Source: Cloeon dipterum (Eukaryota; Arthropoda; Insecta; Ephemeroptera; Baetidae). Taken from it: a stretch of DNA of 64,000 nucleotides. Each line of letters opens with the position of its first letter. Position 1 is the first letter of the stretch. The stretch is from assembly GCF_949628265.1 (NCBI RefSeq), contig NC_088786.1, positions 32,323,681-32,387,680 of the forward strand, in the 5' to 3' direction. A program made the translations under genes and the position numbers. Shown in pieces: positions 26,851-49,605 of this stretch. The notes below the pieces were generated by a model, which made no database searches, had not been told where the DNA came from, and worked only from the letters and a program-made list of their open reading frames with translations.

Positions 26851-28072
26851 ACAGATTTATTTCTTTGCATTTTCTTGCAAAGATGGATTTTGGGGTGCAG
26901 CGACGAAACCGCTTGTCCAAAAGGGTTTTATCACCCAAAAAAAAACAGTTTCTGAACGACACGCGGTTGGAATTTCGATCCCACCCCAACCAAACTTTTC
27001 GGGGTGTTCAGTTCTTCTTGAATTTGCCTCTCCATTTATATGTATGATAACCCCATAATTTAACTTACATGCAGAGTCAGCGGGCCTAAATGAGATAAAT
27101 AAAAGAGCTTTTTAATGTCCAAAAATATAAAATCACACCAAGAACTTAACCGGCAATTTCTTTAATGGAAGGAGTAAAAATGGATCATTAATATCTGGTT
27201 TTCTGTTTTGACCTCCATAACAATAAAATTTAAGTAGCCCAGCTCGATAATTAATGCTGACAGTATATTTACTTTTTACTCATTTTCTTAAAATATCTGT
27301 AGATTGAGGCGGGTCAAAAGGAATAAAAGGGCTGACCGAGTTGCGCGAGTATTATACTGTTTCTCACGCGTTTTTCTGGACGGCAGTCGCTGCTTCTCAT
27401 GCAGCCTCTACTCAAATGTAACTGCATAAGCGCAGCCACCCTGCTTTGTGCTTCCGTTGAGTCTTGAGTCATCCCGTGAATTTTCTAGGCCCGAATCAGC
27501 TTTTAGTAACTCCACGAAAACGCCAAAACGAATTTGAGGTTTGCCGTCACAGCAGTCACCAGGACGATTCCTGTATCGAGAGCTGCGACGAGCGAGCACT
27601 TTACACCGATATGCTTTTCTCGCTCTCTGCTATATTTATGTATTCACTGTAAGTATACAGCCTACTTTACTTATATCACCTTTGAAGCGTAGCATGTGCT
27701 TTTAAAATGAATGAATATACATACATAAACTTCAAATCAGACCGGTTAGCTATTGCAAACACACCTAACAAATTCTTTCTGCGACCTCTTTACCCAACCC
27801 AACTATCCAAAGCGAGAGTGGGTCTGCAGGCACGAATTGGGGCAAATAAAGCCAGAGAGGTTCATGACAAATATATATTGACTTTAAAATTTTGCTTCAT
27901 CAATTTAAAAAAATGATGATATTCTAGAAGACTCATGACATATCTGAAAAATGCATAAAACATGTATTTCACCGTCTTAGTGGTGACGGCAGTTTCTGCC
28001 AGTTTTCTGCAACGAATCTCAGCTCCAGAAAAATAATAATTCATGATAAATTAAGGGATAAGAATGTGTATT

Positions 28073-28078
28073 TTTATT
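28073..28078 (-). terminator. Polyadenylation signal of the cuticle gene
   Basis: AATAAA on the minus strand about 30 nt past the cuticle protein stop, giving a very short 3' UTR as is common in cuticle genes. Confidence 0.6.
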
Positions 28079-28106
28079 GTTCCCAAAAAGAGGGCAATAA
28101 GAGCAT

Positions 28107-29660
28107 TTACTGGGCGTAGATTACAGGAGAGGAATGGACGTTCTTCCCAATTTTCTTGACGACAGCGTTGAAGCCGTTGACAGCGTCAGCCGTGTAGCTG
28201 ACCACTCGGATCGAACCATCGGGCTCCACAAGGCTGTACTCGCCCTTGACCACGTCTCCGTCACGAGTTTCCCACTGGCTCTTCTGGTCACCAGTGTGAG
28301 GGTCATTCACGCCGTAGCCGAAACTGTACTTGGGGTAGGTCTAATCGAACAGAATAAAATTTCACATATATTTTTTTATCGAGCAAAATGAATATTAATA
28401 TTGTTTAATTTTAAGTCTATATAGTAGGAATTATATTTCATGTTTTTATTCATTTACTGTATAAAAATGCTATTAAAAAAAATTTGATTCTAAAGTTGAG
28501 CCAAGACATTTTTAATATTTGGAACTAAAAAATTTATATTCTTATCTTAACTTTCCATTGTCAGAATTAAAATAAATAGTTAACTCACATAGTAATCGAT
28601 GGGTTGATGAGGGACCTGATGGACTGCCGTTTGGACAGGGTAGGTGAGGGTGGCAGCAGTGTGCAGAGGAGCGGCCACTTCATGCTGGTGCTGGTTGTGA
28701 GCGATCAGAACTGGCGACTGGACCAGAGGCTGGTGCGTCAGGTACTGGTGGTGGGGGTTGTAGAGCCTTGCGTTCAAGTTGACCGCTCCCAGCTGGTTGT
28801 AGGCCAGGTTAGCAGAAGGGTAGTGGAAGCCAGAAGGCGCGGCACCAGCTCGGCTCAGAGCCACTAACCCGAAAATCAGGAAAACCTGCGTGCATTTTTA
28901 GTAAATTTTATCTTTGTAAATAATTAAAAACTAAATACAAAAAATTAAAATATTCTTGCCCCATTATCACAAAAGGGCGGTTCATTAACCAGGACTAATT
29001 GTAAGCTGTTGTCAGTCATAAAAAGTCCATTATCGCATTGATTTTCCTATTTACTCTATCGCAAGTCTACAGTTGAAGACACCGGTAAAAATTATGTTTT
29101 TCAAATTCTCAATATATTTTAGTAACGCTAAAAGTTCATCATACACAACTGGATGATCTAATTTTGGCCTAAGATAACATCCCACTGCATGAAAATATAT
29201 TAAAAATTAATGATTACAATTTTTCCATAGAATGATAATTAAAAATTTTCCCCAATTCATTATTGAAATAATACCCCCATTGGACGGGGAATATGCGTTT
29301 TTAGAACCAAGTTTTGGCTTGCGTAGTGACCTGGAATTGAAAACTATCGTAACAAAAATGTTTCAACTACGATAGTTGGATCAAAGATAAGTTTATGATT
29401 AAAACTGAAGGAATTTTCCAGGCCTCCACAATTCTGTAAAACACGTTTAATTAGATTATTGGAAATATCAGCAATACTTGAACAAATAGTGAATTTCAAG
29501 AACATGCAACTCTCTTTAAAAACTTATAGCTGAGTTAAGTCCCCCTTTCTTTAAAATAGTCCAAAGACTTTTTAAAAATCTTATATAATTATTAAAAAAA
29601 ATCCATTATTAGTGAAGCAACTGAAAAAAAACTAGTTGTAATATTTACCTTGAACGCCAT
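28107..29660 (-). CDS. Cuticle protein, RR-2 type (chitin-binding, CPR family)
   Basis: A structural protein of the exoskeleton. Three exons (-): 29649-29660, 28589-28885, 28107-28340; phases agree; 180 aa. The first exon carries only MAFK, the usual CPR arrangement in which the intron interrupts the signal peptide; the second exon completes it ([15 protein letters not shown]). A His/Gln/Tyr-rich middle follows. The last exon is the extended Rebers-Riddiford chitin-binding domain: [14 protein letters not shown], then [32 protein letters not shown] and NGFNAVV. The [13 protein letters not shown] form places it in RR-2, linked to rigid cuticle. A TATA box lies upstream. No second cuticle gene is present here, although such genes often cluster. 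Confidence 0.95.
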
Positions 29661-29716
29661 GGTCTTTCTTTAACAGGTGCCGGGGACGGAATGAGTTGAT
29701 TGATTCCAACTTCTTG

Positions 29717-29725
29717 CTATTTATA
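29717..29725 (-). promoter_or_regulatory. TATA box of the cuticle gene
   Basis: TATAAATAG on the minus strand about 57-65 bp before the ATG. With a normal spacing of about 30 bp this predicts transcription starting near 29690 and a 5' UTR of about 30 nt, typical of cuticle genes. Confidence 0.65.
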
Positions 29726-29779
29726 TCAACGCCAGCACAGACATTCAAATTTACACAGGTGGACAAAATAATTAGAAGG

Positions 29780-31048
29780 TGGGGCAGCTGCCTCTGCATG
29801 CTCGTCTGCAAAATTGTTGCTCAAAAATGACGAGCAAGGTCAGCAGCGATTACTTTTTTCGCTTTGATGCGAGTATTCAGGTGGCATACCATCACTTTTG
29901 TCCGGAAATTATCGAAACAAAGAGTGTGTCGTGTTACTGCAATGAGCAGCAAAGGCATCCTGCTGAGTGACAACGTTGTATGCATTTCTCTTTAGTCCTT
30001 AATGAAAACACGATTCAAGTGTCCACTCAAAAGTTGCATCACATCCGAGCATTCGCTAAATAATATATTTGAACTTTGTTCCACCCAAAAGCTATGCAAA
30101 TTTGTAATATTTCTGGTTCATTTCATAAATTATATTTAGTCCAGCGCAGCAATTTCATAATAAAAATTAATCATTGGTTAACATAATTATTTATGCTATC
30201 TGCAAAACGTGTGGGTTTGGTAAAATAAATCCTACTTGCCTGCTGAGACGAATATTTAATTACTGGCGGTGAGATAGGTTGATGAAAAAATCAGAATCTG
30301 CGAGAAAAAGTTGTTTATTATATTATCAACAAAATGAGCTAAATATTAATATCAACAATATTTTATTTTATTGATTTTATTAAACTTTATATTCTATAGT
30401 TTCTGTCAAACAAGAGAGCAAACACACACGTAGCATAAATGCATAATTTACATAATTTAATCAAAATACTTAGTTTGACATGCACTTAAAACCAGCGGAA
30501 AATACCAAAAATTACGATATGCAAGAAGTGTTCAGAGTATTTTCTTCGTTCGCACACTGTAAAGCAATTAAAATGCTTGATTCACTGAACCAATTCACAA
30601 CAATTTCCACTTCACTTTCGACAATTAAGCGAATTTTTAAAAAAAAATGAGAAAATAAAATAATTTCATCAGTTATAAACATTATCCTGATTAAACTACC
30701 ATTAACCTGGTGAGCATTTTTTCTAAAAATAAATAATTGATAGGATTATTGTGTATATTGAGAAATTTCTTTATACAAATAAGCGATAATTTTCCCCTCG
30801 CGCGCCGCTCTGTTTGAATGCGATTGACAGACCAATCACCGATCGAATTCGCTCCACAAGACATCACTTGATCACCTTGTAAACAAGATTCAGAGTGCTC
30901 GTAATTCGCGGAAGAAAGACCATCTCCTGTCTTGCTCTTAGGATGTCGAATCTGTCGATTTGCGTGTGATTTTTGTTATGTAACGACTACAAAAGACGTA
31001 CTTGTTCCAGTCTGCCCATAATTTAGAAGTGCGGCCCGAGCATAAAAC
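29780..31048. other. Intergenic DNA between cuticle gene and AOAH
   Basis: AT-rich between 29.98 and 30.78 kb, then slightly GC-richer at 30.78-31.05 kb just before AOAH. The latter is the likely AOAH promoter and 5' UTR. Open frames on the minus strand across 30.94-31.40 kb are antisense to AOAH exons. No additional gene seen. Confidence 0.5.
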
Positions 31049-34000
31049 ATGTTGCCAAAGTGTGTTTTTGCTTTCTTTTTTATCTTTTGCCTCGTTAATT
31101 TCAACATTTCTGATGGACGCGGAATCAACGGAGGCATGGATTGCGCTGGTATGTATTTTATATTTTTTGCAATTTGGTTCAGCGTTGTGCAAATTTTAAT
31201 ACACGTTTGAATATTTTCAGTTTGCACCGTGGTGCTCGGCCTTTCAATCCAGGTCGCCCAAATCCATAACGACACAATCGTCGGTGCCTCCACAAAATTG
31301 TGTTCATTTTTACCCTCAGCAGCCGCATCTACTTGCAGGAAAATTGTGAAAACTCTGGAACCCGCCCTCCTCAGCGAGTATAATATAAGATTCATTTAAA
31401 TATTTAGAAATAATTAAATTAAAAAATTATAGCGAGCTTTACGAACTTATCACTCCAGACGTCGTCTGCTATGGAATTGGCCTTTGTTACAAAACTCCAG
31501 GGGAAAATTACTGCCACCTTTTCCCAAAACCTAAGATGACTGGATTCCACCACGCAGTGACCAAAGTTAAGGTAAAGGATAAAATAGAAAATTTAAATTT
31601 TGTAGAATAATATTCCTCGCAGAAAAATTTAGGAGGCAACCTGAGATGGAACTTATGCTCTCTGCCTGGAATTAGGGATATCTGTGAAGACATAAATCGC
31701 AGTTTGGAAAGAATCGAGCCCGCTGTAGACGTCGATAAAGACTGGTTCAGTACTGTCCAGGTGACGCAATACATTTTCTTTGCGTCCCTACCAACCCAGA
31801 TATTTAACGTCCCAATTTTTAGTCTGCCAGAGGCTCGTTCTGGCGTGGCAAAGACTGCGATGACGCCGACGCAGTGGCCTACCCTGGCCGACAGGCCGTG
31901 CTCGGTGACGCCTTCTCCGACTCGAACTGCAACGGAATCCACGGCATCGACCCCGCAACTGCGTCAGCCTGGGAGACCCAGTTGTGCTCTGGATCTGTCG
32001 GCAAAGGCCTAATTTACATGGGTGACTCAGTTGGCGCGCACTTCCACTTTCCGGAGAGGTGGATGGATCCTCTGCAGGTGGCGCAGATCGACCCTTGGGA
32101 CATTCCCACTAGTCTGCTGCAGAACGTCACCCAGTGGATTTTAAACGAGGGGGACTGGCCTCAACTGGGCTTTGCCACCGGCTACCTGAACAACACACAG
32201 TCTAGTCTCATTCAGGTGAATTTTTGTGCTAATTTATATTAATGCTGGGAATAATTATGCTGGGAATGGATTTGCCAGGGAATGGGCGCTGGTTGCCAAT
32301 GCGATATGCTGGGAAAAGGCGCTGCCACAGCGATTTGCTCGTTGGTGAAATTTAGTGACAGCTTGAAAAGTAGCATAAGCAGGGCAATGAGAAAGTGTCA
32401 ATTAAAAAGGTTTTAAAATTAAAGGAAAAAATAGTCCTGGTGCATTCAGTGAGTTTTACCGTTTCCACTAGATTATTTCTTTAAAATAACCTGTAATCAC
32501 AAACACCTTTATCTTTATTTTTTGTTTAATGTACTGGATGAACATTAAGAGCTTGAAGATACTGCCATATATATCTCTTTTAGTGCTACATACTTTTTAA
32601 TAAAATCACGACAGCCTATGACAATAATACGATATTTCTTCCTATTGCGTGTATCCCATTTGATCCATTTCAAATCATTTTTTTTTAATTTTTATGATTT
32701 GCACGTTTCTAGACCAATAGATTAAATTTGTTTATTCAGGGTCCTGTGGACTCGATTTACCTGCGGATGCTGGCCATGAACAGGTGCAACCATCGAGATT
32801 TTCAAAATTTGTCTCGGAACGGTGCAGCCACAAACACAGTTCTCGCCTACATGCAGAGCGTAGCTAGGAATGCAACCAAAGACAGACCGGCCCTTTTCAT
32901 CTACGGCCTCTACGGCAACGATGTTTGCAATAAGTAAGTATGACAAGTCTATCCAATTTGTCTCGTGGGAGGGTTCCTGATCTCGCAGTCAGAATTTGCT
33001 AATTTTGCAATGCGCTAAAATGCACACAGCCCGGAAATCTGTAATTTTGCGCTTTTAACCATGACCACAGAAAACTAAATTTAATTTTTTCCAGTCAAGT
33101 TTGGGATGAGGCTGGTCGTAAATTGCCGTATTTTAAAAATTGATTTCCAGGGATTTTCAACTTTAAAGTAAATTTTCTCTAAAAAAAAAACATCAACAAT
33201 ATTTTAACGCGTTGTTGCCATGTAATTAGGCTATTTTGTACTTTCCGAAATTTAATGCAGTAGGGTTTGCAAGATTTGTTGGAAAAATTCGACCTGATTT
33301 TAGAGCCCTACGAAGTTGGTCACCAAGGCTGATTTCTTTGGCGTCAAATGCAGAAAATTTCAAACATTTTTGACACCATTATAATCAATTATAATCTACC
33401 TCATATCCAGGCAAAAGCTATTATTCTTTGAATAAAATGCCCTTTCAAAAAACCGCAAACATAGGAGTACCTGTAAATTCCTGTAAATTTAGGTATTTTT
33501 GCCCAATATTTTTAAAGGTTCTACATAAACCCCTCAAGCAAATTTCGTCCAAACCCGAGGACTCATATCAATAGGGCGTTGACAGTATTTATTTCAAACC
33601 CTACTGATTGACCCTTTTCTGCTAGAAACCCTAAATTTCAAAAAATACTATAGTTTTTGCTCTATGCAATTACTCTCTCTTATGTGCAATTTTACAACTC
33701 GATTTTCGTGCAACACTAATTCCTAATTTAATTTCGCGGTCCAGCTATAAAGACACAATTAGCAACATGACGACGCCGGAAGAGCTGCGGAAGAACGTGA
33801 TGGCGGTGCTCGAATTCATGGACACGGTACTTCCGGAGGGAAGCCACGCGCTGATCGTTGGCCTGGTTGACGCTTCATTCATCTACCCCGCCATGCGCGA
33901 CCTAGTTCACCCCTTGGGCAGGCTGCACAACGACATCACCTACGGCGATCTTTACGAGTGGTTCTCCTGTATGCAGATTGGACCGTGCAATGGCTGGATG

Positions 34001-34491
34001 ACCGCTAACGAAACGCTCAGAGCCATCACTTCTAAGGTATAACGGCGTTCAATACCAGGGAGGGATTTGTGTCTTCTTGTTCTAACAAGCTATTTTGGAT
34101 TTGTGAAATAAATTAATTACTTCTCAATTAGGCATCAAAGCGGCTGTCAGCTGAATTGAAAAAGATAACCGCGACACAGACGTTCAATAACTTCAAACTT
34201 CACTACCTGGACAACCCATTGGGGGAAGTGATGGACGAGTGGGTGAAACAGGGACACAAAGTCGCTGAACTAGTCGACCCAATTGACAGCCTCCACCCCA
34301 GTCAAGTACCGATTGCCCACTGCCCTTTATTTTCTCATCCTGTATTTTCCTTTTATTTTCAGATGGCTCAAGCTCTGATAACAGAAGTTGCTTGGAGAAA
34401 CATCAAGAAACAGTTCCCCTACATTTTGGGCGAGGAGAACCCCAATAATGATAAAATTATAGAACTGTTCGGTGACCAAGGCGGCCATTAA
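31049..34491 (+). CDS. AOAH: Acyloxyacyl hydrolase (lipopolysaccharide-deacylating lipase)
   Basis: AOAH removes the secondary acyl chains of lipid A and so inactivates bacterial LPS; it is secreted or lysosomal. Nine exons: 31049-31148, 31221-31377, 31433-31571, 31623-31760, 31823-32215, 32740-32933, 33745-34036, 34132-34305, 34363-34491. Phases agree; 571 aa (human 575). The signal peptide (MLPKCVFAFFFIFCLVNF) leads to a saposin-B-like region (MDCAVCTVVLG, LCSFLPS). The GDSL-type esterase domain follows: FWRGKDCDDAD, DSNCNGIHGIDP, the nucleophile block YMGDSVGAHFHF (Ser247; human has GDSAGAHFHI), NRCNHRDFQNLSRNGA, YGLYGNDVCN, MTTPEELRKNVM, and the His block DSLHPSQ (His526). It ends FGDQGGH, identical to the vertebrate enzyme. 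The alignment is full-length, and catalytic residues appear intact. Confidence 0.95.
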
Positions 34492-34616
34492 TTTTAATTT
34501 CATTCCTGCGATGCCAAATAATATGTTATTGACAGTGCTTCAGAAACATTTCTTATGATAACAATGCCAAAGAAGCAGTGATATTAATGTTAAATTACTA
34601 ACTGACGAGGCGCTGA

Positions 34617-34622
34617 AATAAA
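34617..34622 (+). terminator. Polyadenylation signal of AOAH
   Basis: AATAAA about 125 nt past the AOAH stop codon. The COX4 signal on the opposite strand lies 40 nt further on, so the two 3' ends converge. Confidence 0.55.
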
Positions 34623-34658
34623 AAGCGAAATATTAACCTCTGTTTTAAATTAGTTATT

Positions 34659-34664
34659 TTTATT
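34659..34664 (-). terminator. Polyadenylation signal of COX4
   Basis: AATAAA on the minus strand about 225 nt past the COX4 stop. Cleavage 10-30 nt further left would make the COX4 and AOAH messages overlap or abut. Confidence 0.45.
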
Positions 34665-34888
34665 AGAATGTAGTAGCATCTACACGCACCTCATTCTTTA
34701 TATACACAACAACTTTTTTCTCAACAAAGGGCGAAAGTAATGCGTCGTAGCCGAAATTTTGGGTGACAAGAGCGAGAACTTAGAACGGAATTGTTGAAAG
34801 AACCATGTAGGCACCTGAGCCGATAGCTGTTTACTGGGTGCTAAAATTTGGACTAATACGAAGTAGGCGAGCCAAGATTGAGCACAGC

Positions 34889-35505
34889 TTACTTCCACCT
34901 GTTGTTTTCGTAATCGTACTTGGATGTGAGACCTTCGATGGGGTCAACTCTGATGTCGATCATACGTTGCAGCTGTGCCTGAACCCTCTCTTCACTGAAG
35001 GTTTCGGGCAGAGGCTTGTAAACTACGGCACAATAATGTTTGTCGTTATTAATTCAGTTTAAAAAAATATTATTTCACTAACTTGTAAAATTAAAAGATA
35101 ACAAATTTAATAATGCTCACCAAAGGTCTTCATGGCCATGTATATCCAGAGGGAGAGCGACGAGATCATTAAGGTCAGGCCGACGACGCTCTTCCACTGT
35201 CCGGTGGGGGCCTTCATTTCTGAGAAGGTCTGGCAGAAGCTCGCCCTGTAAAGAGCTTTCTTCTCCTCAAGGCTCAGCTTTTTCCAGTCACCCTTTTCCT
35301 TCTCTCTCAAAGCCAGGATGTCGGGGGTGTTCTCCAGGAAACGGACAGCCGGCATGGGGAAGTCGACGCGGTCAGCGTAGTTGTGCTGGCCGTTGAAGCC
35401 GTAGCCAACCACCTCGCGGGCCCCGGTCTTGGACACGCTCGAGCTCATGCATTTCTGCAGCTTCTGCGCCTGGCGCGACGTCAAACTCAGAAGTCGGCTG
35501 GCCAT
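34889..35505 (-). CDS. COX4: Cytochrome c oxidase subunit 4, mitochondrial
   Basis: A nuclear-encoded subunit of respiratory complex IV in the inner mitochondrial membrane. Two coding exons (-): 35121-35505 and 34889-35022; phases agree; 172 aa (human COX4I1 169). The N-terminus (MASRLLSLTSRQAQKLQKC) is a basic, acid-free presequence. Conserved parts are the YADR/DFPMP segment, LREKEKGDWKKLSLEEKKALYRASF, a single membrane helix (VVGLTLMISSLSLWIYM) and the matrix-to-IMS tail ending YENNRWK. The ATG exon has an acceptor only five bases before the start codon (TTTGCAG at about 35511), so the 5' UTR is mostly on an upstream exon near 36.0 kb. Confidence 0.95.
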
Positions 35506-35974
35506 TTTCCTGCAAAATTAATTGTCTGTAAAATATTCTGACTTTGGCGCAAAGGATTCAGAAAATAAAGTTGACAGACTTAAAAATCAATGAAATAGGG
35601 GCATCCATATGCACAACATACAGACACAATTATTGAACCCCTAAGTTTTAAAAGCTATCTATCAGTTCTGGAAATACTACTTGGATCTAAGCCTTTAAAA
35701 TAAATAGACGGAGGTTTTAGTTGAGAATTTAAATCTTCAAGAAGAAAGGAGGGTTACTTGCAAGTAGTTTTAGCACTTTTGAACAATACAAGCGAGTGCC
35801 GGCTGACTGAAGTGGAACATAAAATTGCCATTTCTCGAAAACAACAGTTAAAAATGATCCAGTTAACCTTCAGGATTGCTCAACATTTTGTTCAAAAGTT
35901 CAAATACTAAAGCTTACTCTTAATTTAGTTCTGCTTGTCAAGAAATTAGGAAAAATTTGGTGTTTCTTACTGAC

Positions 35975-36035
35975 CTTCAGCTGCTATCGGTCCAAGATGG
36001 CGAAGGATCGGAAAAAAGCGGCTAGAGTCAACTGT
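35975..36035 (-). promoter_or_regulatory. COX4 noncoding first exon with a YY1-type site
   Basis: On the minus strand a donor GAAG|GTCAGTAAG ends a candidate untranslated exon at 35975. Just upstream lies GCCATCTTGG (about 35992-36002), the YY1/pleiohomeotic-type core often found at the start sites of mitochondrial and ribosomal housekeeping genes. The acceptor at 35511 is the natural partner. The exact transcription start is not determined. Confidence 0.45.
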
Positions 36036-36059
36036 GTGAAAAAGGGAATTATTTTGTTT

Positions 36060-36829
36060 AACGTCATAAAATGTGACTTTATAAATAGGAACGAAAAATT
36101 CAAATATTGTTTATCCTATTAAAATCTTGCAAAATATTTAAACTTATAATTTGTAATTGCGTACGGTTGAAGATGAGATTTACAGTAAATTTTGCGGGAA
36201 ATTCAAAGCTCGTTTACAAGTTTGTCCTTGGCTTGGAATACGTGCTTGAGGTGGGATTGTGAGTGGCGATCGCAATCCAGGGCCAGGAGAAAGGGAACGA
36301 TGGAAAAAGCTATGACGTGCAAGGCATTGATTTTGCTGACTCAATAAATCTTGATATACCATTTTATTCCGACTCTGAAATAAATTTCCATTGGTTTCAA
36401 TTAAAAATATTTATTATTTATTAGGTTAAGTTGATTTTAAAAATTTCATATAATCGTACGCTGCTATAGTACACAACGAATTGTTTTTAAAACACGATTC
36501 CAATTTTTTTAATAATTTCAAATTATTTAAAATTTCAGTTTTCCACCTCAAAATAAAATAGCATGATAAAATCAATCAAATGCCTCTTTTAAATAAATTT
36601 ATTACGGTGATTTTGTATGGATAAAACAGTCATGAAAATAAAAAAATGCTACGAATTTGCGGAATCTGCTATGATTTTGCTTGTTCTCATTCCCCATCAC
36701 CCCGCCCACATTGATTGGACAACCCTCCGAACGGTGTGCGTACGAGCGCCTGTCAAGTTGTGGGGAGCAAAACAAAAGACTGGCGTTTTCACGACCGACG
36801 ACCTGCTGGTCGTATGTTGATATTTTGTG
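36060..36829. other. Region between COX4 and LAP
   Basis: Divergent spacer: AT-rich to about 36650, then GC-richer up to the LAP start, with an inverted CCAAT box (ATTGG, about 36713). It presumably contains the LAP promoter and 5' UTR. No coding exon seen. Confidence 0.5.
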
Positions 36830-44251
<7,422 letters not shown>

Positions 44252-45174
44252 TGGAAGTCTGCATTTGGATAAATCTGATTTTATGTTTATTTAGACTTGC
44301 ACAAACTCAGCATTTACCATAATGTACAGGTGCAGATAGTTTTCACAGTCATTTTGCCAATATTACAAATTAAACTTTGATTTTCAGGAAATCTCCTTTT
44401 CATTTTCACAGTATTTGAAACTTTGACCGCGCTTGGAACTCTCTCTGCTTGATATTTTAGCTTAGAAAATTGATTCAGCAAGCAGGCTAGATATTTACAA
44501 AATAAAAGCTAAAATGCATACAAATTATGAATTATATCACATGATAACTTGACATTAATCAGGTGGAGGTATCATATAATGTATAAACTTGCTCAGCAGT
44601 ACAGTGCATGTAGTAGTTAAAATTGATTGGTTTGCTGGTGGGCCGAGTTGGTAATAATTATTATCTGTTCTACTTGTCATCAAAGTCTAACTACAATTCA
44701 TTGATTAATTAACATTAGTTGAGCTCAATTGGTGGTGCCGAAGAATGATTTTTGACGTCGCTTTCGCACGAGAGTGAATTTTGAATTTCCGTCAGTCCAA
44801 ATTGACAGTAAGTTTCTACTCCTTGACTGAAACTGGAACATTGAATGTTGGGCTGACTAGCAGTATTTTTAGGGCTCATGTACCATCAAAGGAGAGAAGA
44901 TTTGCCATGCAGGTACCTCCTCTTACCAAAATAAGCAAAAGCGTTGGGAACACAAAGCAGCATCAGCGTCAAGAGAGCTGGATTGCGTCAGCTGGACAAT
45001 GATCACAGTCTTTTGTGTGACGGAACACAAAAACTCGGATAGATAACGTGACAAGTCGTTCACGATGGAAACAAACGAATCATCACAAAACTGAAGCTTA
45101 ACACAAAATATTATTTACAACGATGGCAGATTGAAAGATAAGCTCTGTCCGTTCTGATATCGTTCAAGCGGTGG
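44252..45174. other. Convergent 3' region of LAP and PI4K2
   Basis: LAP ends at 44251 (candidate AATAAA at 44501-44506) and the kinase stop codon is at 45175 on the other strand. The gap is AT-rich and should hold both 3' UTRs. The open frame at 44.78-45.0 kb has no recognisable motif. Confidence 0.5.
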
Positions 45175-48655
<3,481 letters not shown>

Positions 48656-48968
48656 TCAGCGCCCCTCCTCGTGTCTGCTCGGCCCGACAGTGACCTCGGC
48701 AGGCCTCGCGTGTCCCTTTGTTTGGTGATGCGGGCTTTTTTGCGACGTAATTCGGCCAACACGATTTATCTCTGTTGAACTACTTCACCTGCCTTTGACT
48801 TTACAACACAACTGCCAGCCATCACGTGAATCATATGGACTGAGGGCGGGGGCAGGGTGGGGGAAGCCAGGCGGGATGATTGCCGGGGAACTGTAGACTG
48901 GAGTGGAAAGCGCGCCAAATTTGAATCTGTGTTTATATCCTGATTGTGAGGTTTTCAGGAAAGTGACA
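48656..48968. promoter_or_regulatory. Divergent promoter between PI4K2 and TSEN15-like gene
   Basis: Only 313 bp separate the two start codons, which face apart. The sequence is GC-richer than its surroundings and has no TATA box at a useful place. A shared bidirectional promoter is the simplest reading. Confidence 0.55.
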
Positions 48969-49605
48969 TGGAGTGTCATCCTGTGGTAGGGAATAATTCG
49001 AACGTCTTATAAAATTTTTATTTAACATTTTCCATTTATAGAGACTGGAATTGAGCCGCTATGGCTGCAGCAGTTCGAGAAAAATTGATCAAGCTTTCCG
49101 GCTCTTTTTGTATCTCTGCGAAGGTCCTTCGTCCTAACACTGACGTCAAAGTTCGCACTAATCAGGAGATTTTTTTCTTCAGAGCTGAGAGTTTGGGATA
49201 TTTCGCACGACTACTCTCCTGATACAGATCTTATCTACATCCGGGCCAAGTTGCAGAAAGACGCAGACTTTGACGTTTTCGTCCCTCTGGACATGAACAG
49301 TGATGTCACTCCTCAAGGCCTGTGCGCTTTGCAGAGTGAACTCGGGGTAGAGTCGGATCATAAGCCACTCAAGAGGTATAAAAAAGCAACTTTTCAATCA
49401 AATTGAGATTTAAAAAATTATTCCTTTCAGCATCAAGTTGGCCTTTGTTGGTTCAGACAATTCAGTCATAATTTATGACATGATCCAGGGCGTCGCACCT
49501 TTCGTCTCTCGGCAGAAGAAAAAGATTGATGCCGAGTGTGCGTTAGCGCCTGCTGTGTGGCAATACGTGAAGGATAACAACGAGGACTTGGTAGGTCGGG
49601 ATTGA
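48969..49605 (+). CDS. tRNA-splicing endonuclease subunit Sen15-like
   Basis: Sen15 is a small structural subunit of the SEN complex that cuts introns from pre-tRNA in the nucleus. Exons: 48969-48986, 49042-49123, 49183-49375, 49431-49605, separated by introns of 55, 59 and 55 bp; phases agree; 155 aa (human TSEN15 171). The short first exon gives MECHPV, then RLELSRYG, aligning with the HPKYLEMMELD start of the human protein. KIDQAFRLFLYLCE matches its first helix, and IKLAFVGSDNSVIIYDM matches FTLAIVESDSTIVYYKL. The donors GTAGGG and GTCCTT are weak, but this is the only join that gives both phase and homology. A stronger-looking ATG at 49061 is in the wrong frame. The assignment rests mainly on the last 60 residues and overall size. 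Confidence 0.65.

Larger units (their letters stand above)
26251..28106. other. FHIP2 promoter flank and intergenic DNA
   Basis: The first 250 bp left of FHIP2's upstream side (26251-26500) are GC-richer and carry a CACGTG E-box (26467-26472) and a GCGCGC-type NRF-1-like motif just after it, which fits a housekeeping promoter reading left. The rest is AT-rich with a degenerate tandem repeat (26695-26850). Open frames at 26.7-27.0 and 27.4-27.9 kb have no motifs and overlap frames on the other strand. No gene is supported. Confidence 0.5.

Noticed and set aside
31508-31942. 144-codon minus-strand frame
   Set aside because: Antisense to AOAH exons 3-5.
49061-49200. ATG at 49061 as the start of the Sen15-like protein
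   Set aside because: The frame ends in a stop after 45 codons and does not contain the conserved residues; the adjoining frame does.
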